Below are positions 46,401 to 61,400 of a stretch of DNA of 64,000 nucleotides, piece by piece. The stretch is taken from contig CM073591.1 in NCBI GenBank assembly GCA_037074705.1, positions 178,709,432 to 178,773,431 of the forward strand, written 5' to 3'. The notes under the pieces were generated by a model. That model did not search any database. It was not told where the DNA came from and was given only the letters and a program-made list of their open reading frames with translations. Numbering within the stretch: position 1 is the stretch's first letter; each line of letters opens with the position of its first letter. A program made the translations under genes and the position numbers. Source of the DNA: Zhengitettix transpicula. Its lineage: Eukaryota; Arthropoda; Insecta; Orthoptera; Tetrigidae.

Positions 46401-49400
46401 TTACTAAAGCTGCATATCTATGTGGGGTGAATATACTTTCCTTTCAGGAATGTTGGGGTAAACAATCAATTGTTTAAAATTTTTTCATATAATATGGATA
46501 AGATAGTACAGTATAAAGTAAACAATATAATTAATAACTACATTATTTTACATTGAAGCTGCACCATTTTTCTTCTGCACACGTGAAAAATTACCGTGGT
46601 GTGAATTTGCTGAATCTGCTGAATCAGGTCCTACAACTACATTTGTCCAAAAGGTATGAATTACCTATATTATTTCATTATTAAAAATTTATGTGTTATT
46701 AAACCTTATGCTTATTCATTTCGATGATATTACAAAAAGTTTATAAAGTTATATAAGAATTTTCTCTGCCATGTAATAATGTAAGGCCTATATAGAGTGA
46801 TATATTAGACCATTTCCCAAACTGCATAAACTTTTAGTATTTCTCAGACAATAAAAGGTATACTGTCAGATATCATCGGTGCTAAATGGTAGTGTGGGAT
46901 TCTCATCCACTAAACAAACATCCCCGTTCATCATTGACCATGTAGTAAATCCTACTGAAAAGCAATTAAGCATTACTTCATAAGAAGTGGTCATAGTGGT
47001 ACCTATTCCTCGGTCATGGACTGCTTCTCTCTTCTTGTAGTCATTTTAATTCCTTTATGACCATGGCAGCATGTGTGCTGACAGTTCTTCAGTTGTATGT
47101 GTATTACAGCATCACAGATTTTCAGGATATACTGCTGATGAAACCACATTACATCTCCATCTTCTCTGCAACTATTTAGGTACAGATGACTTTCTGCTAC
47201 TTAAAATGTGTGGAGGTATTTACAGAAACATTCACACTCCATCAGGAGAGTGACATACTGATCAATTGATACATGCTGATAATTGACCAATGTTTTAATC
47301 ATTGGCATAATGCAGTGGGTCCATCATCCCTTTGATGTCCAACAGCATTGCCACTTCTCCTTGGTTGCTGTACAATCTGTCACATCTCCTTCTGCTTACT
47401 TGAGATGATCTGTGCCTATGATGTCCAATGGTGGCTTTCCTGCTATTATAAATGCAAAGTCATCAGATAGTGTGGAAGGTGCATGTTGTTCTTTCTGCAC
47501 TGATTCTATACACCACAGCTGCCTTGCAGTTGTATGGGAGCACCATACAGCAACACCAACTTCACAATATTCACTAATAATCAATAGAGGTTTAGTTGTG
47601 TATGTGTGTATTATATTCCAGCATAACCCTGAAACATATGGAGCAATTTCTATCAAACTTGGTACATGTTTGACTATCAATCTGGGAAATAACATTGTTG
47701 GAGTAAGACACTGTTAGCACTCCAATGGGTTGGGGTACCAAGGAGATGACTTCTAAATGTAATGCAAAAGTATCCAATATTACTGTATAATCTATGAATT
47801 TACTGAAATTGGTGTCATATTCAAAGTTTTATGGCCACTGAGATTAACAGTGTCACTCCTTGGCCAAATGTAGCAACAAATTGCCAGGGAAGGGGGGTAT
47901 TTAAATTTTTTATTAATCTTAATTTTTATCATGGCACATACTCTTATTATTACATTATGACACATTTGTTTTGAAATCAGAGGGGGCCAAATTTAATCAA
48001 TTGCATTTATTTTCTGCTACACTTTACATCCAGTTTTGCTGTTAACATTAAATTAAGATTACATTTAAATGGTATTTCAAAAAAATGGTAGTTGATACTG
48101 AAAGATTGTTGATTTCAGATAATTAATCTGGAAGTTGGTTTCATAAATATATTTCTTTAAGTTTCTTGTAGCTGAGAAATTAATTCAATTAATTTTGTAC
48201 CTTCAAGCAATATAGCCAAGCAAACTTGTGAGAGAATTCTCTCATAGGTGAACCTTCCCAGAAAGCTCTGGAGGAGGCCTTCTCTTCTCTCTATTCCTAT
48301 TGGAATAGTTGGCCAGCTGCCTCCTAAACTGGTCAAGGCACAAAGATGGGAATGCTGTGTATCCACAGCAAACCCCTCTCCTGCCATTGGAAGGGTATGT
48401 GACAAGTAACAAATGCCCTTAAATATATCCCAAGGACCATAGTTAACTCTTGGCTACCTTGCTCTACCTTTCCACATACCCCTTTCAATCCATTTCCTAT
48501 GCTATATGAGGGGAGTGGCCACTATGTGGATTGCCGTATATATAGCCTATCTACACCTTCAATCAATATGAAGGAATTTGAAAGACAATAGCAGAAATGG
48601 ATAGGGATACCCAATTAATAAAGTAATGAGAAGTGAAATTAACATTGAAGAAAGACAGGAGCAAGAGGTGATAGAATGTAATTTAACATGACAAAAGATC
48701 AGTTGGAAATGTTATAATAGTAATATGGAAAATACTTGCATAAAAAGTCTCAGTAGATAAGCCAATCTCAGTTGTTTATGTGTTTATTTTATGTAACACC
48801 CCTTCCATCCTTAAAGGTTCTCCCCTCCCATGTCGAGAAGGGTTGAAATTATACAAAAATATTTGGAGAAGCGATAACTAAAATTTTTCAAGCTTCATAC
48901 CACCACTGTTATTCTTAAAGTTTTTAAATTTCAGAATATGTTGTAATCATCTGTAAAAGCTAGGAGAGGTACAGGGTGTCATAAGAAAACGTTGTCAATG
49001 TCTATTTATCCAAATCGTAAGAATACAATGAATGTTTTTAAAACTGATAGTAACGTCTCTCCAATTACTTCCCAAGGAGTTCTCTTCTGACGACAAAACT
49101 CCCCTTCATCTTGTGGATAAAATTTTCTCAGGATTCCATCTTCTTCAGGTGAAGAAGATGGCGGTGCAAGCTATCGAAACGTTGTGAAAATTAAACGACG
49201 CTACCCGGTTGGAATCCCGAAAAAATTTTATCCAGCAGTTACACCGGGAAAACCTACGTTCCTTATTCCCCTCCATCTTGTCCCTACTTCTGCTGATTAT
49301 AGTCCAATAGCTATGTCCAAAAGAAGGTCTTTCCGAGCTAAGGCTCGGGTATTTCATTTTTTTCCCCTGGTTGTATATATTGTGCCCAGTAGTGCAAAAC

Positions 49401-52400
49401 CAAGCTTTTCCAATTCAAAAATCCTAGGGAAAAAGTTTGTGACCTAAAAAACCAGAAATTTTGCATATCTTCATTTTTTTGCTAATAGCTAAAACATAAG
49501 TCATTCTATTGAAAACAATGTATAGTAATTATTTGTAGAGCATAAAATATTACGTCGAATGGTATATTGGAAATAACGAAATTCGGTCGAAAATGTATAA
49601 TTTTCGTTCTTTTAGAAAAGGATGCGGTTTGTCGTATTTCTACTGCTGATATCTCCAAAATGGTAGCTCTTACACCAATTTATCATAGAATATAAGTTGT
49701 AGGGCATTTAATTATCTCTTCCAATGTAACAATGTTAATTTTGTGATGTGTTAACGACATTGTTTTATCTCATTTCGGCCCGGAATGTTGTTGGAAACAG
49801 TCAAAAATTTTCTGTTTAATGGATTATATACATTGTATTCATATTTTGTTAATTAAGTAAGTAACCTTGCTATTCTAAATTTGTTTACTTTTAGATTCAA
49901 CTGAAGAGGTCCCTGATCATGGGGAGAAAATGTTTAGTATATAATATGTAAATTTATTATTTAATTTCTGAATTACGACCACATTACATTAGTTATACAC
50001 ATTAGTTTTATTGAAAACTATCACATTATTTTGTTATCTAAATCACACAATAATTTCAAATACCATTCATTGTTAAATATGGATGGTACGTATGTTATAG
50101 TCATACCTCTCTATGTTTTCATTTATATAATATCATTTTTAATGAAGTCTCATGTCATATACTTGAAGAATGAAGTTAAAGTTTGATAAATAGCTGTTTG
50201 AGAATCTTTTTGAATTGTTATTCACCCTAAGTTATGATATATTATGATATATTGCTTAATAATCTGGGTTATATAGTGTCTCTAAAAGATTTAACTCAAG
50301 TATGTATTTCATGAATTATAAAGAAAATATTACTACTGATGATAAAATATCTTTCTATGATACAGATAAATCATTAATTTGAATTTAAATGTTTGTATTA
50401 GAAATGTACTGTAAAATTTGGAAAGATAATCGTGAATGTATTATATATCTTTGGAAACTTTCTACAAATTTTTTATTAGAATTTGCTTTTTCACTCAAAC
50501 ACCTTCATTATTTCTTTCAGCTATGCATACAGTACAATATGGTTATAGTATCACCTATATTGGAGCGAGATGAAGAACATGGGGATATAATGTGGAACAC
50601 TGCTGTCGTGATTGATCAGAATGGAAACATTCTTGGGAAGCATCGCAAAAACCATATACCTCGTGTGGGAGATTTTAATGAAGCAACATATTATATGGAA
50701 GGAAACACAGGCCACCCAGTTTTCCAGGTCTAAATTTAACATTTAATTAACAGATTTTTATGATTAATTCCATATATGATTAAGGCATAAATAAATATCT
50801 TTAAATACCTTGTGCACTTTTATAAATTTGTATAATGTACGATGAAGATAAAATCATGTCACAGATACAATAATATTTCATAGGAATTTTCCCTACTTTC
50901 CTAACAACAGTCCTAATGTTTGTAACCATCATATCATATTATAAACTTATGAAATAGACTCCCACCCAAATTCCTCCACACTATAAGCCCAAATAGTCTG
51001 TTACCCTGTTAACATCACCCTTCTGAACATTGACATACACCTGAGTTCTGGCACAATCAACATATCTGTCCACATCAACTAACACACTACAAAATCTCTC
51101 TGATTTTCTACAAAACCTAAACACCAATTCACCTTCATTTGATGTTGCCTAAACACCACATCAGTCCACATTAAGCCCACCAACACCTTATATTAACTTC
51201 ACTTCACCAGTTGTCATCCTGAAAGTTAGTTTCCCAGCTTTGCAGAATATTTTCAGTATTTCCTTCTTTGTTTACCCTCTATGCTTTTATTTTTGCGTAT
51301 TTCTACCCCCAATCATATGGTTTCTTTGGAGCATATTATCACATTTCTCCCATATATTTCAATCCTACCTCAATTGGTAATAGTTTTTTTTAGATTGTAT
51401 AACTATAAAATTTGTTTCGTAAGATAAAAGGTCATGTGGTTTGAAGAATGCTTTAACAGTTGTCATGTATTGTGGGAAACTTGGGTATACAAGTTTCGAG
51501 ATATAATTCGTTATTTTTGAAAGGGTCTTTATACAAATGCGAACGTCCGTTGGTCCGTGAGAACGTAAAAATTTGTAGGTCTCATCACTCTAACCAAGTG
51601 GCGGAAGGAGGGGGATTTGATTTATTTTATTCCATTAGTTTTCGCATGAGGACACGGCAATACATAAAATTACAATATAAGAATTGAAGAATTAGAAGTT
51701 AACATAAAAATACTAAAATTCGGGAACACAAATTTCCCTGTCCAAAGTAAAATAATATGAATAATAACAAAAATAATAATTATTTAACTATACTAAGGGT
51801 ATAAGATAATATTTACAGTTATAATAAAAATATTCAATATGTACTCCATCGGCAGATCTCGGGCGAGAAGGTCGTAGCTGAACGACGGTCAGGACGGAAG
51901 TTGAAGAGTCGATTTTGGATGATAAGCATGTTTTAAAGAGTTGATAATCAGAGCTGGGAGTTGAAAGTTGGAGGACTTTAAATACGGAATTAAGTTCGCA
52001 AAGATGTGTTGGTCCATGTATTTTGAATATTTCTAATTGACTGGTGCCTACGCGCGAAACATCGAGTAGTCTGCTAATAAACATCGATCATTGTAAGCTT
52101 GACTGGTGAACAGAGGGGAAACATCTTAGAATCCGTAGGCTGGATCTGCAATTGTCTGGAGCTTGTAACGGAAGTGTGTTAATTTGTATGAAAGTAGGTG
52201 CAATTATATACAAAGGCCTGTTTTAAAATTTAAAAGGTTTTCTAAAATATTTGGTGGTAGTTGTGCTAAAATTTTGAATTAAGAACTGGTGTAATGGTTC
52301 TTTTTTAAATTCAATAATAATATTGCATAGTTTTTGTGCTGTCCAATTTCATTTTGTGTTATCTTGAATTAGGGAATATTTTATAAATTTTAATATTTTG

Positions 52401-55400
52401 CAAATACTGGCAAATTAAATTTTAGATGTTTTCTTGGTATTCACGTCTCATTGTAACTAATTCAACATTTCTTCTTCTAATAAATAAAATTGACTGTGTA
52501 TATATGTGTTTATTATGTACGTTCTGAATATAAATTTAAACGCGTGGGGAAATTTTCGACCAAATTAGGTACATATGTTCTTTTTGAACCAGAAACGAAC
52601 ACTGTAGGGTTAAAACACAACTATCACCCCCCCCCATATCAAATTTGGAGATAGCAAAACTCGTTTCGGCATGGGTGGGGAGCACCCTTGGGAGGGGGGT
52701 AGTTGAGAGGCATTACATAAAACTAACGCGAAAACAACCGAGATTGGTGTCATATCCAGAATTATGGAAGTCGTTGTGTGTTAATAATCATATTATACAT
52801 GCCGTTTAAGTTGTAGTTCTGTTCATAGGAGTGGGGGTGGAAAGGGAAAACAAATTTCCGCGTACAATCTTAAACTCGAATTCTATCAAATTTACTCTGA
52901 TTATACTTTTGATACATAACAAACACCTCTAGAGGTGAGGGAAGACATTCCATATTATGGGGACTATTTGGACTCTTAAAGTACCTGGAAGTATTTTTTT
53001 AAAAAAATTTTACTCTATTAGGGAACGGACACTCTTTTACTCTCTTTACCTAATAATGTTTTTTGTCTTTCTTAAATGAGTATTTTTTATTCTCTTAGCC
53101 TACCGGGGATGTTATTAACTCTCTTAAGGGGCCAAAAGTCATTTTGACTCTTTTTCTCTCTCTTATGGTGTGACAAATGTTTTTGATTCTTCTAATGTAC
53201 CGGGAGTGTTTTTTACTCTCAATGGTAGCCTACTACGATTATTTTTGACACTCTTGAGTTACATGAAGATATTTTGACTCGCTAAGGATACGGGGGTATA
53301 ATTAACTGTCTTAAGGTAGTGCTTGTATCTTTGACTAGATTAGTGTACCAAGTATATTTTTGAATCTCTTAAAGCCCATAGAATATTAATGACCCTCTTA
53401 AGTTACCAAGAATATTTTTGGTATTTGATATTGTGAGTATTTATGCTTCTCTAAAGGCACTGATGGGGGTATGATGAAATTAGCATTCCCTCTGCATAGA
53501 AATTACTTCTTGACTAATAGGTTGTGGAATTTATTACTTTTTCTGGCCTATATTAATAAATACCGGGGTATCGCCGGGCACCCAGCTAGTATTTTAATAA
53601 ATAAAAGTAAATTACATTCCATACTTATTACGAGGCTTGGCTGACCCTGAGCTCATTTGTTAATGTATATTTTAGTGGGTGAAAGGTCGATACATAACAG
53701 TAATGAGTAAACAACTGAGACTAGTGTTGAATCTGGGGTTATGGAAGTCACTTAGTTTAATTATGACATTTACGATAATGGTGGAATTGGGCGAAACAAA
53801 TTTCAGTGTACAATATTAAATGTGTAGAGCAATTTCTACCAAACTTTGTTCACGGGTTACTGACGATCCAGGAACAATCACCGTGGGATTAAGACACACG
53901 TACCACCTCTACAGTTTGGGCTGACATTTAAATACGACCATTATTAGCATAGAATAAAACGTTTTCTGGGTCACTGAATTTGACAGTGTTATTACAGAAT
54001 TTCGATTCCAAACAGCAAGGGAGGGAAGCACCCTAATCGTACGGGTGGCGGTGGAAGGGGTTTACATAAAATGAACCCAAAAAATACCGAGATTTGTGTC
54101 TGGACTAATTTTAATTCTCGCATTAACCATGGTATATAATGAAATTTGATGGTCCTCGTCGTGGAGATAGATGTGGTTGGCAAAAAATATCCGTAGTAGT
54201 TTTGTGCCTCTTAAGGTGCCAGATATATTTTTTATTTTCGTAGGGTACCAATTATATCTTGGTCTCTATTTAGTTAAATGTTGTTTTATTCTTACTCCTT
54301 CCAGATATGATATACTTTATTAAGTTAACAATACTATATTTTACTCCCTTAAAGTATCGGAAGTATTTTTGGCTCCCTTAAGATTTTGGGAGTATTAATG
54401 CAGTCAGAGATTTTTTGATAGCGGGACGTTAGATTAGGTCGAGGAGAGGAACGCATATGGGTAAATGTTCCAAACAGTGACGCTGTTGATGCAGGTTAAA
54501 TTAAATACATGCCATGAAGTTAGTGTCGAATCAATTCCTTCTCTGAACTAATGTAAATAAATGTCCGGCAAACGCCTGACATTCAGCTAGTAAAATAGAA
54601 AAGTGTGTTAAAAGTATAACAATAAACAAATAAGTCACCAAACAACAGACAATAATAATTGTAAAATTAAATACCACACGTTTCCGCAATCCTTATTCCT
54701 TTAGTAGGTGATTCAATAAAATGCAAGAGCTGTCACCTGGTGTGTCGTTCGAAAGCAACAACGATTGCAGAAATATTGTGTGGTTTTTAATTTAGCAATT
54801 GTTATTGTCTGTTATTTTGCTATTTATTTTTCCAATTAATTTTCAGATAAGTAGATAAAAGGGTGATTTTCATTTCATTTAATTGTTTAATAACTTGTAA
54901 ATATTTGAGATATCTTTCTCCAGACAGCCTATGGAAAAATAGCCGTGAATATATGCTATGGTCGTCATCATCCTTTGAACTGGTTAATGTTTGGAATTAA
55001 TGGTGCAGAAATTGTTTTTAACCCCTCGGCCACTGTTGGAAATTTGAGGTAAGGCGAATGTAACCTGAAAAATATTTTATTATCAATTTACAATTCTGAT
55101 ATGCATGAAAAAATATTGCTTCATAACGTAATTAATAATAAATTGAAATAATAATAACGATAATATAATAATATAAATAAAAGTTTATTTTATTGACAAC
55201 TTTCTGAAATTTAATATAATTCATCAATTGAAGAAAGTAAAATTAATACAATAATAGAACAGCTGTGCAAAGCTAAAATAAGGAAAACATATTTCAAAGA
55301 CATAACAAATAAACCTTAATTAAATTATAAAATAATCTTAGATAATAATATTTAAAAATCGGTAATAAGCAACAACAATGTGTCATTATTAAAATAATAT

Positions 55401-58400
55401 ATTATTTTTATTATTTGTTAACTTAAATACTGTACAATAGACCATTGGTTTATGAACTTCCTGGTCTGTGGTCATATCCCAAGTTGTTACTATGCTGAAT
55501 CTGTTTTTCTGTTGAAATACATGTAAAAAAATTAATCTGTTCCAGTTTCCAGAAAATTCTTATGTTGTTAAGTGTTTATTTTGTTTAATAAGATGGGTAC
55601 AATCATAAACAATGATTTTCTGGTACTTCCTGGACCAAACAATGATATACAGATTATTGCCCTTCATTTTCACAAAATTTTCTTGAAGTGGTGAGTGACA
55701 CTCTCATTCAAAATGTTAATCGCTCTATTTATCACAGTTTTGTTAGGGTGAGGTTCCTCAATCATTTTCTTCACCACACTCCATTTACTACTTTCTTTAA
55801 TCTGAGAGGAAAAAATGCATGAAGCGAGTGAAGTTTTAGTGCCTCTTTATTTTTTAGTTATTTGTTTGGTACAAAAATATTGTACCCTCATATTTGACAG
55901 AAACATGTGATCATTTTAACACATTACAGACAGTGGCGTCTCGTGAGTTTCTGCATTGATTCCTGACTATTTTTTAAAAGTGAAATAATTTAGCACCAAG
56001 CTGACACACATTTCTAACACTAAAAAATTTTCTTTCGTATATATTTTTAATAAAGTTAATTTTGGTATGGTAGTATTGTAGAACCATGCGATACATTTGC
56101 TCTTTATGACGCAAGAAATCAAAATGCAGCCCCTTAAATGATTTTTCTTTAAAATAAACTTGTGATTTTTCCAAAAATATTATGCAAAATGTACCAACAC
56201 TATTTATGTTTTGAAAATATAAACGAATTTAAAATAAGATTTTTAATTACTGAATGGTTCAAGTTTAAATTTGCTTCTTATGCCGTCCCCTTATTGTCTG
56301 TATCGCAGGGCACGGATCTGTGCTCAGCTGAAATGAGCACGGCGGGGCGTCAGTTTTCACGTGTTGCAGGGGGGTACTGCGCATGGGGCGATCCTGTGCT
56401 GTGGAACTTTGAGCACAGTTATCATTATTAGTAGGAGCGACTACTCGCAATGAACGCAGTTTGAGGTATTCAATCAGTTAAACAAACATGTTGTAATGCC
56501 AATTAATTAGGCCATTAATTGTTTGGACATAAAATTTGAATTGTTTGAAAAATCCAATATAGCGGTCTGATCGAACAAAGCGACAATGGAAAAGCGAACT
56601 CACTTGCTTTGTCGCTCAAACTCGGGAGCACTAGGAGTTCAGTTTGCGGAAAAACATCGTGAGAATCAGAACAAGTAATATAACTGTTAGTTGGCGGAGA
56701 AACATCGTAAAGTACAGAACAATTAACGAAACTTGAGGAGTTCGCGGAAAAACATCGTGAGGAGCAGAACAAGTAATATAACTGTTAGTTGGTGGTGGGA
56801 CATTTCAGAGGACGGAACAAATAATACTAGAGCAGAGACTAGCCGTCGTTGATGTGTTATTAAACAAAGTTGTGAATTTAAGACAAAGTAAAAACATTCA
56901 CGGAAGCATTACCTCGTAAATATAGCTAATTAAAAGCAGTTTACGTCTGTAGCCAGCCAGGGAAGGAAGCGAGCAGTTTTTACGTATACAGCCATCCAGG
57001 AAAGTCTAAGAGAGTTTACGTCTATAGCCAGTCAAGGAAGGCAAACAGACATCAGATAGCTGACATTCAGGAGGATCATCAGAGTTCCTGGGAGCCTATC
57101 AATTTTGACTTCAATAGTGTAAAATCTGTGAGTTGATGTTTAGAATCAGTGTATAATTTTGCAATAGTGTACTTCCGAAACCAAAAAGAATGCTGGTACC
57201 AGCTGGACAGATGTAAGTAACAAAACCAAAACTAATGATTAATTGTAAACGCTAATTAGAGGATGTCAGATTTCGTTCTCTTTTAAATTGTCAATCAGAG
57301 TTAATTTCTTTACTTTTAAATTTCTTTCATTCTAGCGACATATTGTTCAGGTTAATTTTAAACTGTTTGTTAATAAGATTTTTAAATCAATTTGTTGTGT
57401 CCATTATCAAACCCAGTAGAGGCCCTGAGAGAGAGAAAGATCTCAAATTTTGTTGTAATTATCTTTATTGCCACAAAATAAATAAATATTATGTTTGTTA
57501 ATTTTGATTATTATTTCTTTTAATTAACGCCTTCCATTTAATTTATTACATAAATGGCGCTTCAACGTGAGGAAAATTCTTTAAATCAAATAAAGCTTTC
57601 CTGTTGATTATTACAATGTATTATAGATGTTCTTAAAATTAAGAAAAATTCTTTCTTCCTAAATTTAGTTATGTACTGTAGCACATGAGCACAGACGTGC
57701 TGATTACAGATACCCTCAACAAGTTTCAGAAATCTTCAACTTTAATTATTAATACAATACAAGTATGACATTAGTATCAAATTAAACGGATTAGAAAATT
57801 TAACGATTCGGAGATTTGATTATTCTTCTGGATTATTTAAGGTTTTGAAGAATTCTGACTAGGTGGCCGTCCATCGCCGTTTTCCGGGAACAAGCCTCGG
57901 TTTTAAACCTCTGTCCCCGGAAACCAGCCTTGAAGATATTATGTTGCGTGTAAAACTCTTTATTACGATACGATTATTTTTATCTGATTAGTGTACAATT
58001 TTGCGTGAGCTGAAACTAAGACGAACACATGTTAACAGTCACGTATCTGAAATATCAACGACAATGCCGCGGCGTCCAATCAGAACTCCTGCTGCAACAA
58101 TGGATGGAGTGAGCATGCGCAATACCCTCTCATGTCTTAGTGGCTCAATTAGTGGAAATTGTTGCATGGAACGCCAGCGACTTTTGTCTACACGCACAAG
58201 AAGACAAATTTTTCTTTCAAAATAATACCCATTTGATGCTAGTGTCAGAAACGCACTTCACTCAGAAATGTCACCCGAAAATACCAAATTTTCGAATATA
58301 CAATTCTAGACACCCAGATGATACTGCACACGGGGAAACTGCAATCATAATACGAGAGAATATCAAACATCACGAATCATGGAATACATGCGACAGAAGA

Positions 58401-61400
58401 GACTCGAAACATTTACAAGAAAACTAAATATATCGGCAGCTTATTGCCCGCTAAAATATAATAAAGAACGGACAGATTACGAATATTATTTTAAAACACT
58501 AGGAAGCACATTAATAAGTGTGGGAGACTGGAACGGTAAACACCACCACTGAAACCGAAAAGTAACAGCACATAATGGCATACAGTGAACAGTTGTATAG
58601 CTGGAGAGGTACGCGACATGTTCAGAATGTAAGTGTGCGACAATGACGGGCTGAGATTTTTATTTCTTGAGGTACTGGGTGGTAGAGTGGGATTCCCTGA
58701 CAGACCGAGCATCGCAGGTAGTACGTAAACTCACGTTGTAGTGTCCAGTTGCGTGAAAAATGTCGTAAAGTTCGCGCCACGTGCTGTGATACGCTTCCTC
58801 TCTCGGAAGGTGAGTTTTTTCTCAGCTCTATTGTGAAAAAGGGAGTTGCTCATTACACGCCTGAGTCAAAAAAGATAGTCGTCACAGTGGCGTCATTTCA
58901 GAGATGCTTCACATTAAATAAAACATCACAGCTATTAATGTACAAACAGACACTATGAAACTCAATAATTGCTATGATCCCTTATTATTACGTTAAACCT
59001 TCTGTTTTCTCTTTGCCGTTGCTCCCTTATTGTTACGCTAACCCTTCGGCTCTACCATTGTCGTTGCGTTTTCGTCGCTTTTGAGATTTGTCAACTGAAG
59101 AGTGCAGTTGTGTCGTTCTAGGCTCTTCTTAACACCTGTTGAAAGGTACAAGGATACCAGAAACGTTGTGTGGTATTTAGATTATCATTTTTTTGTCTGT
59201 ATTCGCTATCTTTCTTATTCATTATTTTCAATCAGACGTAATTTTTTTCATTTTAAATAAGTAGAGTCATTGAAACAAAGTTCATGGTTAAAATCGTCTC
59301 TTTTTGACACTTGCAAAATCCAATCCAATAATGAGGACATTATACTTGAAAATATTGGAGAGACAGTATATCTAGAAGTCATGCACCCTTTACTGATTTG
59401 ATTAGCAAAATGCTGATACTTTAGATATGGACACTAGGAACTATTCAATAATTATATAGGAAACACTTCATATTAAAATTATCTTTGTGTATAAATTCGT
59501 TTTAGCTTTACTTTAGAATTAGTCACCTGGTTTGTGTGGTGTTCTTGTAGCTCTTACTTTTTTTTTATCATCTGACAAAAGCAATTCAGCACTTTATTTT
59601 GCATTTAAAAGACTTCTTCATTTTATAAACATGCTTACTTTACATTGTAACAAAAAGAGCTTTTGAAACTGACTGAAAATATTAAATGAACATTTTTAAC
59701 CTTTGTAGTCTAATTATTTAGTATAGTTTTATATTCCAAGATTAATGTTGGAATATAATTATATATAAACCATCAGAAATTTTGTTCAATTTGTTGCAGT
59801 GAACCATTATGGGGACTGGAAGCTCGTAATGCTGCTATTGCCAACCATTATTTTACTTGTGCCATTAATAGAGTTGGAGTAGAGACATTTCCTAATGACT
59901 TTACATCAGCTGATGGGAAACCAGCTCATAATACCTCAGGCAAATACTATGGATCAAGTTATATAGCAGCACCTGACGGAAGTAGAACTTCAGTTAGTAT
60001 AAATCTTTATATATATATATATATTGTAGTATTCAATATAAAAATGAAACGAAGTACCACATTGTAGCGACAAATGTAGTATTCAAATTAAATAAAACAA
60101 AGGAACGGACAACACATTAGGACAGTCAAATTATGTAATACAAAATGTGAAAGGAAATAAAGGAAGGAAGTTTTCGGGATTTTACGTTGATACAAAACCA
60201 AAATTTTTAAAGAGATAACCAATATTATTTAATTGACATTTTTGATTTACGTTGACTTTACATTTTAATTTTTAAGTAAATGCCTCAGCTTTCATGAGAA
60301 TCTAAATTTTAGGACCGCTTATAGGGTCTCTAATAAAGACAGTGATTTGAAAATTTTACCAAGTTACAAAAGCAAAAATGAATTTAATTTACAATAACAA
60401 AAGTTCATACAAAGACTTTAACAATAACAAGAACTATAGAAATCTGATAAAACTATAGAAATATCTTACAAAGTTATAGAAATCTGGCGCTAAACGATAT
60501 TTACGTAAAGGAATACAAAAGAAAGTTTTTTTTACACACCATTTATTTAGAGCTGTCTGGTACCTGTTTGTGCACTCGTGATTATTTTAATTTTTATAGA
60601 ACATATTTTTATTAATAGGACTGCTTTTATTGTCGTCTCACTTTACACTTTGCTAATTATGGCAGCGATCAATGTTCACTGCTACGCATCTTAAATTATG
60701 ACGAACGTATGGTCACATTCAGTTTTGTTGTAGAAAATCTTTAATAGAAAAAATGATGATATTCAGCCCATACTGTGAATTTGACCAACAGAGACTCGCG
60801 CTCGGACTACTACCATTGCCAGGCCCTCCAAAACAACACACTGCTTTCTGACTGTTTTTCTGCTAATTGGTTTGGTGGTAACAGGCTACATGAGGGTAAT
60901 CCACATGGTGGCAACTCCCCTTTAATATCATAGGAAGGGATCTGAAATAGTGATGCGGAAGGGTAGAGGAAAGTAGCCAAGCATTAACTAGGGCCCCCGG
61001 GTTATGGTTTAAGGATCCTACCCGGTAATTCACCTAAAAGTGATGCAGGGAAAACCTGCATCAGGTAGGTTGGGCATTTGGTACATCTCCCACGCCCTTC
61101 TGATGGCGGGAGAGGGGATTGCTGTGGGGACGTAGCATTTCCTGCTCCGTGCCTCGGCCAGTTTAGGAGGCTGCTGGAAAGTCCTGAGCGTCTTATATAC
61201 GCTTTTTCGACAACAATTCATAGCAACCATTATAGTCTCTGCATTCTTGCGCCAAACAATGCTATTTACAAAGCTCAGCCTCAAAAAAATTAAAGAAACA
61301 ATTTAAATAAAACATATCATTACACATTTTAAATCTCTATAATATATAAATGAATGTGTATCTCCTATGCATTCCTAAACTATTCATCCGATTCCGAAGA

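Noticed and set aside
46850..46930. tRNA-like string (GGTAGTGTGGGATTCTCATCC)
   Set aside because: It resembles a D arm by a few bases only; no stems, no B box.
49898..49935. CTGAAGAGGTCCCTGATCAT followed by GAGAAA, considered as a hammerhead
   Set aside because: The stem II and GAAAC core cannot be formed; the match is limited to short common words.
56280..56450. GC-rich patch as a CpG island or hidden promoter
   Set aside because: Only ~170 bp, inside an intron, no conserved promoter element; more likely a repeat relic.
61030..61284. 84-aa minus-strand frame with Cys and Pro/Ala-rich content
   Set aside because: It lies inside repeat family C and is not conserved in the other copies; treated as a chance frame.
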